Shown: piece by piece, positions 16,034 to 25,130 of the stretch | Position numbering within the stretch: the stretch's first letter is position 1 | Layout: each line of letters starts with the position of its first letter | From: Cobetia amphilecti | GTDB lineage: Bacteria > Pseudomonadota > Gammaproteobacteria > Pseudomonadales > Halomonadaceae | Length of the DNA: 64,000 nt | Direction of reading: 5' to 3' | Assembly: GCF_020217465.1 (NCBI RefSeq) | Contig: NZ_CP084115.1 | Coordinates: forward strand, 3,596,001 to 3,660,000 | Notes under the pieces: generated by a model | Seen by the model: only the letters and a program-made list of their open reading frames with translations | Told to the model about the DNA's origin: nothing | Database searches by the model: none | Position numbers and translations under genes: made by a program

Positions 16034-17317
16034 TTACTGCTCATCGAGACGGTTGTCGACGTAGGCCTCGGCACGCACCTGCTGCTGCCAGGCTTCGAGC
16101 TCATCATTGAGCTTGCGCTGGAACAGGGTCTTGCGCACCTTGTCACGCTGGCTGGAGTTGGTCACATCCTGCTGGCGACGCTCCTCGACTTCGATGATGT
16201 GGTAGCCGAAGCGGCTCTTGACCGGCTGGCTGATCTCGCCCACGTCCAGGCCATTCATGGCCGTCTCGAAGGAGGAGACCGTCTGGCCCGGGCTGACCCA
16301 ACCCAGCTCACCGCCCTTGAGAGAGCTGCCCTTGTCGTCGCTGAATTCCTGAGCCAGCGCGGCGAAGTCCTCGCCTCCCAGCAGACGGCGGCGAATGGAC
16401 TCGGCACGCTCAAGCGCCTGCTGATCGCTGAGGTTCGGGTTGGGCTGGATCAGGATGTGGCGTGCGCGCGTCTGGGAAATCAACGCCTTGCCCGCGCCAC
16501 GCTTCTCGATCAGCTTGACGAGGTGATACCCGCTGGCACTGCGCAGCGGCTCGGAGACCTGACCGGCCTGCATGTTCGGGATGACATCGGCGAACACCGT
16601 CGGCAGCTCACCGCCGGAACGCCAGCCGAGATCGCCGCCGCTCAGCGCCTGACTACCGGCGGATTCGGCGGCAGCCAGCTGGGCGAAATCGGTGCCCTGC
16701 TCGATCTGCTGGCGCAGGCTGTCGGCCTTGGCGCGCGCGGCGTTGACCTGGTCCGGCGTCGGCTCCTGGGGCAGTGCCACCAGCAGGTGCGCCAGATGGT
16801 ACTGGACGTCGCTGCCGACATTCTGCTGGTTGAGATAGCGGTCTATCTCACGATCGGAGATCCGCACCCGGCTGGCGACGCTGCGCTGCTGGATCTGCTG
16901 CACCAGCAGCTCACGACGCACCTGATCGCGCACCTGGGCCAGCGACATGCCGTCCTGCTCGAGCTTGTCCGCGAAGGCTTCCAGGCTCATGCCGTTGTCC
17001 TTGGCGATGCCGCGCAGGGTGGCGTTGAGCTGGGTATCGTCGATGCTGAGGTTGGCCTGTTCCGCGAGCTGCAGCTGAATCTGCTCGTTGACCATACGAT
17101 CAAGAACCTGACGCTCCAGCACGTCGCGCGGCGGCAGGTTGATGCCACGGCTCTGCAACTGCTGACTCGCCTGGGTGACGCGCTGCTCCATGTCGCTTTG
17201 CATGATGGCGTCCTTGTTGACCACGGCAACCACGCGGTCGAGCAACTCGGCGGCACCGGCCGGCAGACTCGCCAGCACAAATGCCAGCCCCAGCGGGGCA
17301 ATCAGGGTCTTGCGCAT
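16034..17317 (-). CDS. surA: Periplasmic chaperone and peptidyl-prolyl isomerase SurA
   Basis: SurA escorts unfolded outer-membrane proteins, including LptD, across the periplasm to the Bam complex. The 427-residue precursor has a signal peptide ending LPAGA-A (residues 1-21) and the SurA N-domain 'DRVVAVVNKDAIMQSDMEQRV'. Two PpiC parvulin domains follow, with 'GGDLGWRSGGELP' and 'GGELGWVSPGQTV' as their cores. The start at 17317 is the one that yields the signal peptide; the upstream extension is dropped. It lies directly downstream of its client gene lptD. Confidence 0.96.
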   Translation of the reverse strand: MRKTLIAPLGLAFVLASLPAGAAELLDRVVAVVNKDAIMQSDMEQRVTQASQQLQSRGINLPPRDVLERQVLDRMVNEQIQLQLAEQANLSIDDTQLNATLRGIAKDNGMSLEAFADKLEQDGMSLAQVRDQVRRELLVQQIQQRSVASRVRISDREIDRYLNQQNVGSDVQYHLAHLLVALPQEPTPDQVNAARAKADSLRQQIEQGTDFAQLAAAESAGSQALSGGDLGWRSGGELPTVFADVIPNMQAGQVSEPLRSASGYHLVKLIEKRGAGKALISQTRARHILIQPNPNLSDQQALERAESIRRRLLGGEDFAALAQEFSDDKGSSLKGGELGWVSPGQTVSSFETAMNGLDVGEISQPVKSRFGYHIIEVEERRQQDVTNSSQRDKVRKTLFQRKLNDELEAWQQQVRAEAYVDNRLDEQ

Positions 17318-17399
17318 CACATGTTCTCTCGGCGTAAAAATGTTGATGGCGCCGCCCTGCGGCGGCGCCTTGGCGTCATTCACGGCCTGGCGCGGCGAC

Positions 17400-19994
17400 T
17401 CAGAAGCCCGCGTTGCGATAGCCCGGTACGGCCTGTTCCAGGTAGCTGTCAGCACTCTGGCCAACGCCTCCCAAGCCCTTGAATTCAAAGGTCAGGAAGA
17501 TGCCATTCTTCTCTTCGTCATCCGAGATGGTGTTGGCGGTGTCGTTGTCATCCTGCCATTCACGCCAGGTGACCTGCACGCCGTAGCAGCAATCGTTGTA
17601 CTGCACGCCCAACACCTTCTCCAGTGAACGGGAATTGGTGCTGTCATACATGTAGCGACCCAGCAGCGACCAGCTCTCGCTCATCGGCGTCGCGAAGGAG
17701 AAATCCCACTCGTTGCGGGTATAGCCCAGCACGTCATCCTCGTCCTCATCGTCGTAAGGCACGAAGCCTTCGATCTCACGATTGAAGCCAAAGTTCAGTA
17801 CCGTGCCCTGTTCCGCACGATAACGCAGCGAGGTCTGGGCACTTTCGGTCACGCCACGATCGAAATCCTGGAACACGGCCTGGGAGGCGGTCCACTGGTC
17901 GTTGAGCACCACATCGGCCTGGAAGACCACCGGCGAACGGTCACGCGTCGCACGATAGTAGTCGGAGTAGCTGTCGAAGTCGGAGCGTGAGGTCTTGTCC
18001 GGATCACCGTCCATGTCGATGTTGCGGTCCGACAGGTAGCTCGACTGACCGACGCCCAGCTTGAGGCGTTCACGGCCGCTTTCATCGCTGATGAAGCGTG
18101 ACGACACGCCGTAGGAGACCTTGTTGGTATCGCCGACGCGGTCACCCCCGCTGAAGCGGTACGGAGACCACAGCTGATTCCAGCTGAAGGCATCTTCCGA
18201 GGTGTCGAAGTCGGGCAGATCGGACTGGTCGACCTCCGGCACGTAGGCGTAATAGAGGCGCGGCTCCAGCGTCTGGGTATAGCCGTCGCCGAACCATTCG
18301 GTCTCGCGATCGAAGATCAGGCCGCTGTCCAGCGACAGTACCGGGATGGTGGCGGACGGACTGGTGCTGCGGTCGGTCTCGCGATCACCGTAGTTCAGGC
18401 TGTATGACAGGCTGACCAGCTGCGCGCGCGGCTCGATGAAGCTCCAGCTCTGATCGCTACGCCAGCCCAGCGCCGGTGCCAGACGCAGGCGCGAACCATT
18501 GGCGGCCTGGTCTTCGTCGATGTCGGCGTCCGTCTCATCGACATCACGCCAGAAGTAGGTCGCGTTGGAATTCCACTCTTCGTAGAAGCCGTTGGACTGA
18601 CTCCAGCGACCATCCGCGGTCAGACTCGGCAGACGGTAGAACGGCTTGTCATCGTTATCCAGCGGGTAGTCCATGCGCTGGTAGCCCTGCGCCTTGAACT
18701 GCAGGTCCCAGACATCGCCGTGGTAATCGAGCTGTGCCAGACGCTCGAGGCTATCGGTTTCCGTTTCCCCGAAGTTGCGCCCGAAGTCGTCGAAATAATT
18801 GCCATCGGAGGCGGCGCCGTACTTCAACTGGTAGTCGGTACGGGCATCATAGCGGCCAGCATGCTGGTAGTTGATGTACCAGCGGTCCTCGCCGATCAGG
18901 TCTTCCTCGTCATCGTCGGGATCGCTGCCGCCATCGTCATCGGCGAGCCAGGCGCCCTCGATGCTGCCTTCATCGCCACGCGGCAATAGATAGCGGAACT
19001 CGCCTTCCAGCATCTCGCCACGCTCGGAGATGTAACGCGGCGTGAGGGTGGCATCGTAATTGGGGGCCAGATTCAGGTAGATCGGCTGGGCGTAATCGAA
19101 GCCGCTGGAGCTGGTGTAGCTGAACTGCGGCCACAGCAGGCCCGTATGGCGACGGTCATCGACCGGGAAGCGCACGTAGGGCCAGTAGAAGACCGGCACG
19201 CCGCCCATTTCCATGCGCGCATGCTTGGCCGTTCCCCAGCCGGAATCCTGATCGATGGTGATGTCGCTGCCGACCAGACGCCACAGGCTGTTGCCCGGCT
19301 CGCAGGAGGTGAAGCTGGCATCCTTCAGGCGGTAGCGACCATCCTCGAGACGCGCCAGCTGCACCGCGTCGCCGCGCACATGCTGCTCGTGAAAGACGTA
19401 GTGGCCGTTGTCGACGCTGGCCGCATCGCTGTTGAGCGAGACCCGCGCGTCGTCGCCGCGCAGCAGGACCCCGGGCTGGCGATAGGTGACAGGCCCCTTG
19501 GCGGTGGCGGTGTCACGCGCCTCGTTGACGCTGACCTCGGGCGATTCCAGCTGGGAATCGCCGCGGCGCAGCACCACCTCCCCCATCAGGGTGGCGACAC
19601 CATCGTTGCCGTAGTTGGCCTTGTCAGCCGAGGTCGTGACCTGCTCCGGCGTGTCGCCCGCCTCGATACGGTAGGCCGGCGTGACATAGCGCCCGGAGCA
19701 CAGCTTGCCCTGCGGCACCTCATCATAGGGCTGCCAGTCGAGCTGACTGGCTGACAGGGGCTCGGGCGGAGCGGCCTGTGCCATCAGAGGGGCGCCGGCG
19801 GCCAGAGGCGCCAGGGTCCACAACAGACGGAAAACCAGTGGCTTGAGCTGCCAGACCGGGCGGTCATCGCCCAATCGGGCTATCGGTGCCTGCCGGGAAT
19901 GAGCAGACAGAGAGGGAGTCGCGAAGCGACGCTGACGTCGCCCGGGAGCGGTCGTCGGCTTGCCCGGATGGGATGAATGGCTGCGCTGGGCCAT
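17400..19994 (-). CDS. lptD: LPS-assembly protein LptD
   Basis: LptD with LptE forms the outer-membrane barrel that inserts lipopolysaccharide. The 864-residue protein has a periplasmic jellyroll rich in paired 'MGEVVLRRGDSQL'-type repeats (about 120-200), then a long barrel with the DUF3769-like 'WGTAKHARMEMGGVPVFYWPYVRFP'. Four cysteines used for the LptD disulfides appear conserved: CSGRY near residue 97, SCEPG near 226, and the adjacent pair NDCCYG near the C-terminus. The ATG at 19994 puts the hydrophobic signal core about 50 residues in, which is unusual. A TATAAT-like -10 lies about 35 bases upstream. Divergent from amgK. Confidence 0.95.
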   Translation of the reverse strand: MAQRSHSSHPGKPTTAPGRRQRRFATPSLSAHSRQAPIARLGDDRPVWQLKPLVFRLLWTLAPLAAGAPLMAQAAPPEPLSASQLDWQPYDEVPQGKLCSGRYVTPAYRIEAGDTPEQVTTSADKANYGNDGVATLMGEVVLRRGDSQLESPEVSVNEARDTATAKGPVTYRQPGVLLRGDDARVSLNSDAASVDNGHYVFHEQHVRGDAVQLARLEDGRYRLKDASFTSCEPGNSLWRLVGSDITIDQDSGWGTAKHARMEMGGVPVFYWPYVRFPVDDRRHTGLLWPQFSYTSSSGFDYAQPIYLNLAPNYDATLTPRYISERGEMLEGEFRYLLPRGDEGSIEGAWLADDDGGSDPDDDEEDLIGEDRWYINYQHAGRYDARTDYQLKYGAASDGNYFDDFGRNFGETETDSLERLAQLDYHGDVWDLQFKAQGYQRMDYPLDNDDKPFYRLPSLTADGRWSQSNGFYEEWNSNATYFWRDVDETDADIDEDQAANGSRLRLAPALGWRSDQSWSFIEPRAQLVSLSYSLNYGDRETDRSTSPSATIPVLSLDSGLIFDRETEWFGDGYTQTLEPRLYYAYVPEVDQSDLPDFDTSEDAFSWNQLWSPYRFSGGDRVGDTNKVSYGVSSRFISDESGRERLKLGVGQSSYLSDRNIDMDGDPDKTSRSDFDSYSDYYRATRDRSPVVFQADVVLNDQWTASQAVFQDFDRGVTESAQTSLRYRAEQGTVLNFGFNREIEGFVPYDDEDEDDVLGYTRNEWDFSFATPMSESWSLLGRYMYDSTNSRSLEKVLGVQYNDCCYGVQVTWREWQDDNDTANTISDDEEKNGIFLTFEFKGLGGVGQSADSYLEQAVPGYRNAGF

Positions 19995-20027
19995 GGCTGC
20001 TCTGTGTCCTTGGCTGGGGGAATCGGT

Positions 20028-20033
20028 ATTATA
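20028..20033 (-). promoter_or_regulatory. Candidate -10 element of the lptD operon
   Basis: On the minus strand TATAAT (20033-20028) is a perfect -10 hexamer 34 bases before the lptD start. No convincing -35 element is visible at normal spacing, so a helper protein or a weak -35 may apply. Confidence 0.4.
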
Positions 20034-20165
20034 CAGGCCCAGCAACCGGCCTTCCTGCTTGCCGGTTCCGCCTGCCTTCTCGTCACCACACGACAGCATG
20101 CGGGGCCGCGGCACAGGCGTCAACTGACAGCCGGCCCCGCACACGCCGACAGGAGCCCAAGCCCC

Positions 20166-21416
20166 ATGACATCCGACGCCCGCCGCCAGGCGCTGCACGC
20201 CTGGGCCGCCGCCCGCCACGACCTCACGCCAGAGGCCGTGCGCATGAGCGCCGTGGCTGACGACGCCAGCTTCCGCCGCTATTTCCGCCTGCACCTCGAG
20301 GAGCTCGACCCGGCCACGCCGGCGCGCATCCTGATGGACGCCCCGCCCGAGAAGGAAGACAGCCACGGCTTCGTCGCCATCGCCCGCCAATGGCGTGACG
20401 CCGGCCTGCCGCTGCCCGAGGTCTTCGCCTTCGACGAGACACTCGGCTTCCTGGAGCTGGAAGACCTCGGCGACACCCCGCTGATGACCGCCCTGACCAG
20501 CACCGAGCACGCCGACCACTACTATGGCGAAGCCATCGGGCTACTCGAGCAGCTGCATCAGCTGCCGCCCGGCAACCTGCCGGCCTATGATGACGCCCGC
20601 CTGTCCGCAGAAATGGAGCTGTTTCCGGAGTGGTGTCTCGGCCAGCTGCTCGACATGCCGCATGACCGCCGCTACGCCGCCTGGGGCAAGCTGACTGACC
20701 AATTGCTCGCGGCCGCCAGCGCGCAGCCGGTGGTGACCGTGCACCGCGACTTCCATGCCCAGAACCTGTTTCTGCATCAGTCGGCATCCCAGCACCAGCC
20801 CCGGCTGTGGATCATCGACTTCCAGGACGCCGTCAGCGGCCCCGAGAACTACGACCTGATCTCGCTGCTGCGCGACCGTCACTGGCGCTGGCCGGAACCC
20901 GCCATGGCGCGCTGGATCGAGCAGGCGCGTCTGGCCGCCTTGCCACGCTACGCCGCGGCCAGCCTGCCGGCACCGAGCCCGCTGGAATACCGCCAGAGCG
21001 TCGAGCGCATGGGCGTGCAGCGCAATCTCAAGATTCTCGGCATCTTCGCGCGCCTGACGCTGCGGGACGCCAAGCCCCGTTACCTGACGCTGATGCCGCG
21101 CTTCCTCGGCCACCTGCGCGAAGGTCTGGCCTTCTGCCCGGAACTGATCTCCTTCACCCACTGGCTGGATGAGGTGCTGACGCCGGCGCTGTCGCTGCGG
21201 CTGGCCGAGGAATGCGAGGCGCGCGATTTGCGTCTCGCCAATGGCGAGCGCCCCGAGATCAATCTCGATGATTACGATGAGCTGGCAGCCCTCGCCGATC
21301 GCGCCGCCCGCCTGCAGCGCAATGCGGCCGCCGCTGACACCGCGAAGTGCGCTGCGGCAAGTGGGGAAAGCAAGGAAAGCGCAGCAAATACCGACAACGA
21401 GACAGGGAGCCACTGA
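20166..21416 (+). CDS. amgK: MurNAc/GlcNAc anomeric kinase AmgK (APH-family)
   Basis: AmgK phosphorylates C1 of MurNAc and GlcNAc released from old peptidoglycan, feeding UDP-MurNAc without de novo synthesis; this shortcut is known from Pseudomonas. The 416-residue protein is an aminoglycoside-phosphotransferase fold with 'VVTVHRDFHAQNLFL' (catalytic Asp, about residue 198), 'LWIIDFQDAVSGPENYDLISLL' metal site written across residues 216-237, and 'SFRRYFRL' in the N-lobe. The start at 20166 has AGGAG upstream. Its stop overlaps the murU ATG (TGATG), and the pair is divergent from lptD, the same arrangement as in pseudomonads. The Ala-rich C-terminal tail is extra. Confidence 0.9.
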   Translation: MTSDARRQALHAWAAARHDLTPEAVRMSAVADDASFRRYFRLHLEELDPATPARILMDAPPEKEDSHGFVAIARQWRDAGLPLPEVFAFDETLGFLELEDLGDTPLMTALTSTEHADHYYGEAIGLLEQLHQLPPGNLPAYDDARLSAEMELFPEWCLGQLLDMPHDRRYAAWGKLTDQLLAAASAQPVVTVHRDFHAQNLFLHQSASQHQPRLWIIDFQDAVSGPENYDLISLLRDRHWRWPEPAMARWIEQARLAALPRYAAASLPAPSPLEYRQSVERMGVQRNLKILGIFARLTLRDAKPRYLTLMPRFLGHLREGLAFCPELISFTHWLDEVLTPALSLRLAEECEARDLRLANGERPEINLDDYDELAALADRAARLQRNAAAADTAKCAAASGESKESAANTDNETGSH

Positions 21417-22267
21417 TGCGCGCGATGATTCTGGCGGCCGGTTTCGGCACGCGCATGCGCCCGCTGACCGACCACACCCCCAAGCCATTGCTGGAAGTCG
21501 CCGGGCTGCCGTTGCTGGAGCACCATCTGCTGCGCCTGGAAGCGATCGATGTGGACAGGGTCGTCATCAATGTCGGCCACCTGGCCAACAGGATTCTGAG
21601 CCACTTCGCCGCGAAGCCGAATGCCAAGGGCCAGCTCGAGGCTTGCTGGCAGGGGCGCAAGCGCCGCCTGACGCTGATCTTCTCGCGCGAGGAGACGCCG
21701 CTGGAAACCGGCGGCGGCATCGCTCGCGCCCTGTCACTCTCCGATGCGCTGACGCAGGACGCAGGCGATGACACGCCCTTCCTGCTGATCAATGGCGATG
21801 TCTGGTGTGACGTCGACCTCACGCTGCTGACCATCCAGGCGCTGGCGAGCCATTCACTGGCCCCGCTTGCCGACCAGCCGCAGGCGCTGGCGGGTCTGGT
21901 GCTGGTGGATAACCCGCCACATCATCCTCGCGGGGACTTCCTGCTCACCCCGACGGGGATAGTGAAGGATGAAGCCGGCGCCACGGGTGACGAGCAGGAC
22001 GAGAAAGACGAGAAAGAAGAGCAGGCCGGCAGCCGGCTGACCTTCTCCGGCGTGTCGTGGCTGTCACCACGCCTGATCCGCCGCGCCATCGCCGAGACGC
22101 CTGCCTACCAGGGCCCTGACAGCGTCTTCAAGCTGGCGCCGCTGCTGCGTGACGCCATGCAGCATGGCGAGGTGCGCGGCCTGCATCATCGCGGCGCCTG
22201 GATCGATGTCGGCACCCCACAGCGTCTGGCCGAGCTGGATGAGCTGCTGAGCCACGCCAGGGCCTGA
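21416..22267 (+). CDS. murU: MurNAc-1-phosphate uridylyltransferase MurU
   Basis: MurU converts MurNAc-1-phosphate and UTP to UDP-MurNAc, completing the cell-wall recycling route begun by AmgK. The 283-residue protein has the nucleotidyltransferase start 'MILAAGFGTRMRPLTDHTPKPLL' (from residue 4), 'EETPLETGGGIARAL' and 'FLLINGDVWCDVDL', and ends with 'WIDVGTPQRLAELDELL'. It is about 60 residues longer than P. putida MurU. The excess is largely an acidic Glu/Lys/Asp-rich insertion around residues 185-203 (DEQDEKDEKEEQ). The ATG overlaps the amgK stop. Confidence 0.9.
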   Translation: MRAMILAAGFGTRMRPLTDHTPKPLLEVAGLPLLEHHLLRLEAIDVDRVVINVGHLANRILSHFAAKPNAKGQLEACWQGRKRRLTLIFSREETPLETGGGIARALSLSDALTQDAGDDTPFLLINGDVWCDVDLTLLTIQALASHSLAPLADQPQALAGLVLVDNPPHHPRGDFLLTPTGIVKDEAGATGDEQDEKDEKEEQAGSRLTFSGVSWLSPRLIRRAIAETPAYQGPDSVFKLAPLLRDAMQHGEVRGLHHRGAWIDVGTPQRLAELDELLSHARA

Positions 22268-22439
22268 GCCAGCGCGATATAAGCTCAGCGCTGGACGTTC
22301 CTCCGGGCACGCCGATGACAATGCTACCCTGTGCGCCATCCTGCTCACCGCGCCATTATTCCTGTAGCCCCTGGCCTTTATAGCCACTAGCGCCGGGCCG
22401 GCGGCGCATCAACGACTTATCAGAAGGAGAAGTTCCGAC

Positions 22440-22871
22440 ATGGCAATGAACGCCAGCATCAAATGGACCGATGGTCGCCAGTTCCTCGCCGAATCCGGCA
22501 GCGGCCACAGCGTGGTCATGGACGGCAATCCGGACAACGGCGGTCGCAACACCGGTCCGCGTCCGATGGAAATGCTGTTGATGGGTCTGGGCGGCTGCAC
22601 CAGCTTCGATGTCATCCAGATTCTGGAAAAGGCCCGCCAGCAGGTCACCGACTGTCACGCCGAACTGAGCGCCGAGCGCGCCGATAGCGTGCCGAGCGTG
22701 TTCACGAAGATTCACGTCAAGTTCGTGGTCACCGGTCGCAACCTCAAGGAATCCCAGGTCAAGCGTGCCGTCGAGCTGTCCGCCGAGAAGTACTGCAGCG
22801 CCTCCCTGATGCTGAGCGCCGGGGGTGTCGAGATCACTCACTCCTACGAAGTCATCGACATCACGGCCTGA
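22440..22871 (+). CDS. OsmC-family peroxiredoxin-like protein (YhfA subgroup)
   Basis: This 143-residue protein matches the OsmC/Ohr fold. It carries the first active-site cysteine in 'LLMGLGGCTSFDVIQIL' (about residue 54) and the second in 'KYCSASLMLS' (about residue 120). The subgroup with 'GPRPMEMLLMGLGGCT' corresponds to YhfA, whose physiological substrate is unclear; related Ohr and OsmC enzymes reduce organic hydroperoxides. An AAGGAG site precedes the ATG. It stands alone between murU and speD and is followed by a GC-rich hairpin. Confidence 0.88.
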   Translation: MAMNASIKWTDGRQFLAESGSGHSVVMDGNPDNGGRNTGPRPMEMLLMGLGGCTSFDVIQILEKARQQVTDCHAELSAERADSVPSVFTKIHVKFVVTGRNLKESQVKRAVELSAEKYCSASLMLSAGGVEITHSYEVIDITA

Positions 22872-23184
22872 TCACGCCTCGCCCTCCCGCCGTTCAAGGC
22901 CCCGCCGACGGCGGGAGGGAGCGCACCACTGACGACGTCTCGCCAAGATCGGCGGGAATTGTCGCTGGCGTGTCAGCCCTGCCTGTGCATAATACGCCCC
23001 TCAAACCGGTCGTCTCACCGGTCGTCTCGTGGCAAAGATGGTACGCAATGCTCCCTGTGAGTCATGCTGCCAGCGCCCGGGACGGGCCTTTCGAGATGTC
23101 CTCTTCGGCCCGATGCCTGCCTCTGCCCCATTGCAATGGCGCATCGGATGTCATACCACCCTCCCATTTCAAGGAGGCCTGGAC
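22872..23184 (+). other. Gap upstream of speD with hairpin and leader
   Basis: These 313 bases carry the hairpin at 22882-22919, a CATAAT -10 candidate at 22988-22993, a 12-base direct repeat (ACCGGTCGTCTC twice at about 23004-23028) and a small hairpin CCGATGC/GCATCGG (23110-23116, 23141-23147). The frame of speD stays open upstream, but the family start and ribosome site argue that this is untranslated leader. Confidence 0.5.
22882..22919 (+). terminator. GC-rich hairpin after osmC-like gene
   Basis: CCCTCCCGCCG (22882-22892) pairs with CGGCGGGAGGG (22909-22919). There is no T-run, so this may be a weak or Rho-assisted terminator or an mRNA-stabilising stem. Confidence 0.5.
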
Positions 23185-23979
23185 GTGAGCGATCAACTCC
23201 GCCTTCACGGGTTCAACAACCTCACCAGTTCGTTGAGCTTCAATATCTACGACATCTGCTACGCGCAGACCGAAGAGCAGCGCACGGCGTATATCGATTA
23301 TATCGATGAGCTCTACAATGCCGAGCGTCTTACCCAGATCCTCAAGGATGTCACCAACATCATCGGTGCCCACGTGCTGAACATCGCACGCCAGGACTAT
23401 GAGCCGCATGGCGCCAGCGTGACCATCCTGATCGCCGAGCACGAGCTGGAAGAGCAGGACGTGTCCCAGACCGCGCCGGGCCCGGGCCCGCTGCCGGAAA
23501 CGGTCGTCGGCCATCTGGACAAGTCTCACGTCACGGTGCACACCTATCCCGAGTCCCACCCGGACAACGGCATCAGCACCTTCCGTCTCGATATCGATGT
23601 CTCGACCTGTGGCATGATCAGCCCGCTGAAGGCGCTTAACTATCTGATCCACAGCTTCGATTCCGATATCGTGACCATGGACTACCGCGTGCGTGGCTTC
23701 ACGCGCGACGTGGATGGCAAGAAGCTGTTCATCGATCACGACATCACCTCCATCCAGGATTACCTGGCGGAAGACACCAAGCGTGCCTACCAGATGGTCG
23801 ATGTGAACGTGTATCAAGAGAACATGTTCCACACCAAGATGCTGCTCAAGGACTTCGAACTGGACAACTACCTCTTCGGCACCTCGCGTCGCGAGCTGAC
23901 CTTCGAGGAAGCCACCAACATCGAAGGCCGTCTGCGTCGTGAAATGCTCGAGATCTTCTACTCGCGCAACTTCGACTGA
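23185..23979 (+). CDS. speD: S-adenosylmethionine decarboxylase proenzyme SpeD
   Basis: SpeD decarboxylates SAM to supply aminopropyl groups for spermidine. The 264-residue protein is the same length as the E. coli enzyme and collinear with it: '[21 protein letters not shown]' at the start, '[15 protein letters not shown]', and the self-cleavage site Lys-Ser in '[17 protein letters not shown]' that creates the pyruvoyl group. I place the start at GTG 23185 because AAGGAGG lies 7 bases before it and because it gives the family N-terminus; the longer frame adds 52 unrelated residues. No speE is nearby. A strong terminator follows. Confidence 0.96.
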   Translation: MSDQLRLHGFNNLTSSLSFNIYDICYAQTEEQRTAYIDYIDELYNAERLTQILKDVTNIIGAHVLNIARQDYEPHGASVTILIAEHELEEQDVSQTAPGPGPLPETVVGHLDKSHVTVHTYPESHPDNGISTFRLDIDVSTCGMISPLKALNYLIHSFDSDIVTMDYRVRGFTRDVDGKKLFIDHDITSIQDYLAEDTKRAYQMVDVNVYQENMFHTKMLLKDFELDNYLFGTSRRELTFEEATNIEGRLRREMLEIFYSRNFD

Positions 23980-24050
23980 TCATCGTCTGCGTCATGCACG
24001 GCAGTCGCAGCGCATGTGCCTGCTTGCCTGAGGCCTGATGACAGTTCGAA

Positions 24051-24087
24051 AAAAGCCCCTGACACCTCACGGTGTCAGGGGCTTTTT
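24051..24087. terminator. Bidirectional terminator between speD and the K+ channel gene
   Basis: AAAAGCCCCTGACACC (24051-24066) pairs with GGTGTCAGGGGCTTTT (24071-24086) around TCAC, with A and T runs on either side. Both converging genes can use it. Confidence 0.88.
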
Positions 24088-24104
24088 GTTGCCTGCCTGC
24101 CGGT

Positions 24105-24989
24105 TCAACGTTCGCCGGCGGGGCCCTCCTTGTCTGGCGGAGCGGCATCCCCCAGGCGCTGTTCCATCTCCTCATTCACCTGGCGATGCAGCGCCTCGCG
24201 GTGGCGCTCGCGCTCAGCCAGCGACTCGCCCCGCTCCTGCGCGACCTGATCCAGCCGCTCACGCAGCTCGCGCACCTCCGTCGTCAGCTCGCTGATCTGA
24301 TGATAGAGCGCCCGCGTCATGTCGCGCTGGGCACGCGCCGCCCGGGCCTCCTGCTCGCTGTCATCCTCGATGAAGATCGAGCTGATATAGGCGGCGAAAC
24401 TCCCGAACAGCCCCACGCCCCCGACCATCAGCAGCACCGCCACCACGCGACCGAGCGTCGTGATGGGATAGTAGTCGCCATAGCCGACGGTGGTCACCGT
24501 CACCACTGCCCACCACAGCGCCTCCTCGGCGGTATTGATGGGGCTTTCGGGATTGGGTGTCTCCACCATCAGCATGGTCAGGGCACCGAACACCACCAGC
24601 AGCACCGTGGCGGTGGCCGCCGAGGCGAAGACCCCCTCGGCCCGGTTGCGGAACAGCAGCTTCCAGATCATTTCCATCGACTTGATGGCGCGCAGCACCC
24701 GCAGCACCTGCACCACACGAAACAGCCTCGCGCCCTGGAAGAGTCCCGCCGGAATACAGGCCAGCAGGTCGATCCAGCCCCACTTCATGTACTCACGCTT
24801 GCTCTTGGCACTGGCGAAGCGCTTGCAGAAATCGATGAAGAAGAACAGACAGACCACATAGTCCATGTATTCCAGCAACCGCTGGACCTGCGGTGACAAC
24901 ACAAAGACAAGGTCCACCACCATGGCGCCGATCACATAGATCGACAGCACCAGGATGAACAGCTGAAAGGGCGTGACGCGTTCCTGCAT
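24105..24989 (-). CDS. Voltage-gated potassium channel, six-transmembrane type
   Basis: The 294-residue protein has four N-terminal helices including an S4-like segment with spaced arginines ('RLFRVVQVLRVLRAIKSM', about 95-112). A pore loop follows with the K+ selectivity filter 'TVTTVGYGDYYP' (about 185-196), then the last helix. The C-terminal 80 residues are a charged coiled coil (REQ/ELTTEVRELRERLDQ) that could assemble the tetramer; there is no RCK/TrkA-N domain. GGAGAG precedes the ATG at 24989. It acts in the inner membrane. It shares a strand with the unknown protein at 25131 across a 141-base gap. Confidence 0.9.
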   Translation of the reverse strand: MQERVTPFQLFILVLSIYVIGAMVVDLVFVLSPQVQRLLEYMDYVVCLFFFIDFCKRFASAKSKREYMKWGWIDLLACIPAGLFQGARLFRVVQVLRVLRAIKSMEMIWKLLFRNRAEGVFASAATATVLLVVFGALTMLMVETPNPESPINTAEEALWWAVVTVTTVGYGDYYPITTLGRVVAVLLMVGGVGLFGSFAAYISSIFIEDDSEQEARAARAQRDMTRALYHQISELTTEVRELRERLDQVAQERGESLAERERHREALHRQVNEEMEQRLGDAAPPDKEGPAGER

Positions 24990-25130
24990 CCGAAGACTCT
25001 CCGTGAGTGGGGCTCTGGAAAGCCTACCCCATCCTCGTCGCCCTGACAGTGTGAAGCCACCGCTGGCGTGCGCCCGAGCACTCATCTGTCCGATGGTTCA
25101 TGGATTTCTGGGCTCAGGCGCCCGCGCTCA

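Noticed and set aside
15815..17482. A 555-codon plus-strand frame opposite surA and pdxA
   Set aside because: It is a shadow frame. SurA on the other strand has clear PpiC domains and a signal peptide.
19995..20519. N-terminal extension of lptD by 175 codons over amgK
   Set aside because: It overlaps the divergent amgK gene, passes through the probable lptD promoter, and has no similarity to LptD.
22440..22871. Calling the OsmC-like protein an Ohr organic hydroperoxide resistance enzyme
   Set aside because: The sequence around its first cysteine (GPRPMEMLLMGLGGCT) fits the YhfA subgroup better than Ohr, so the enzyme activity is left open.
23029..23184. Longer start for speD
   Set aside because: The extra 52 residues are not part of the SAM decarboxylase family, and the GTG at 23185 has AAGGAGG at ideal spacing.
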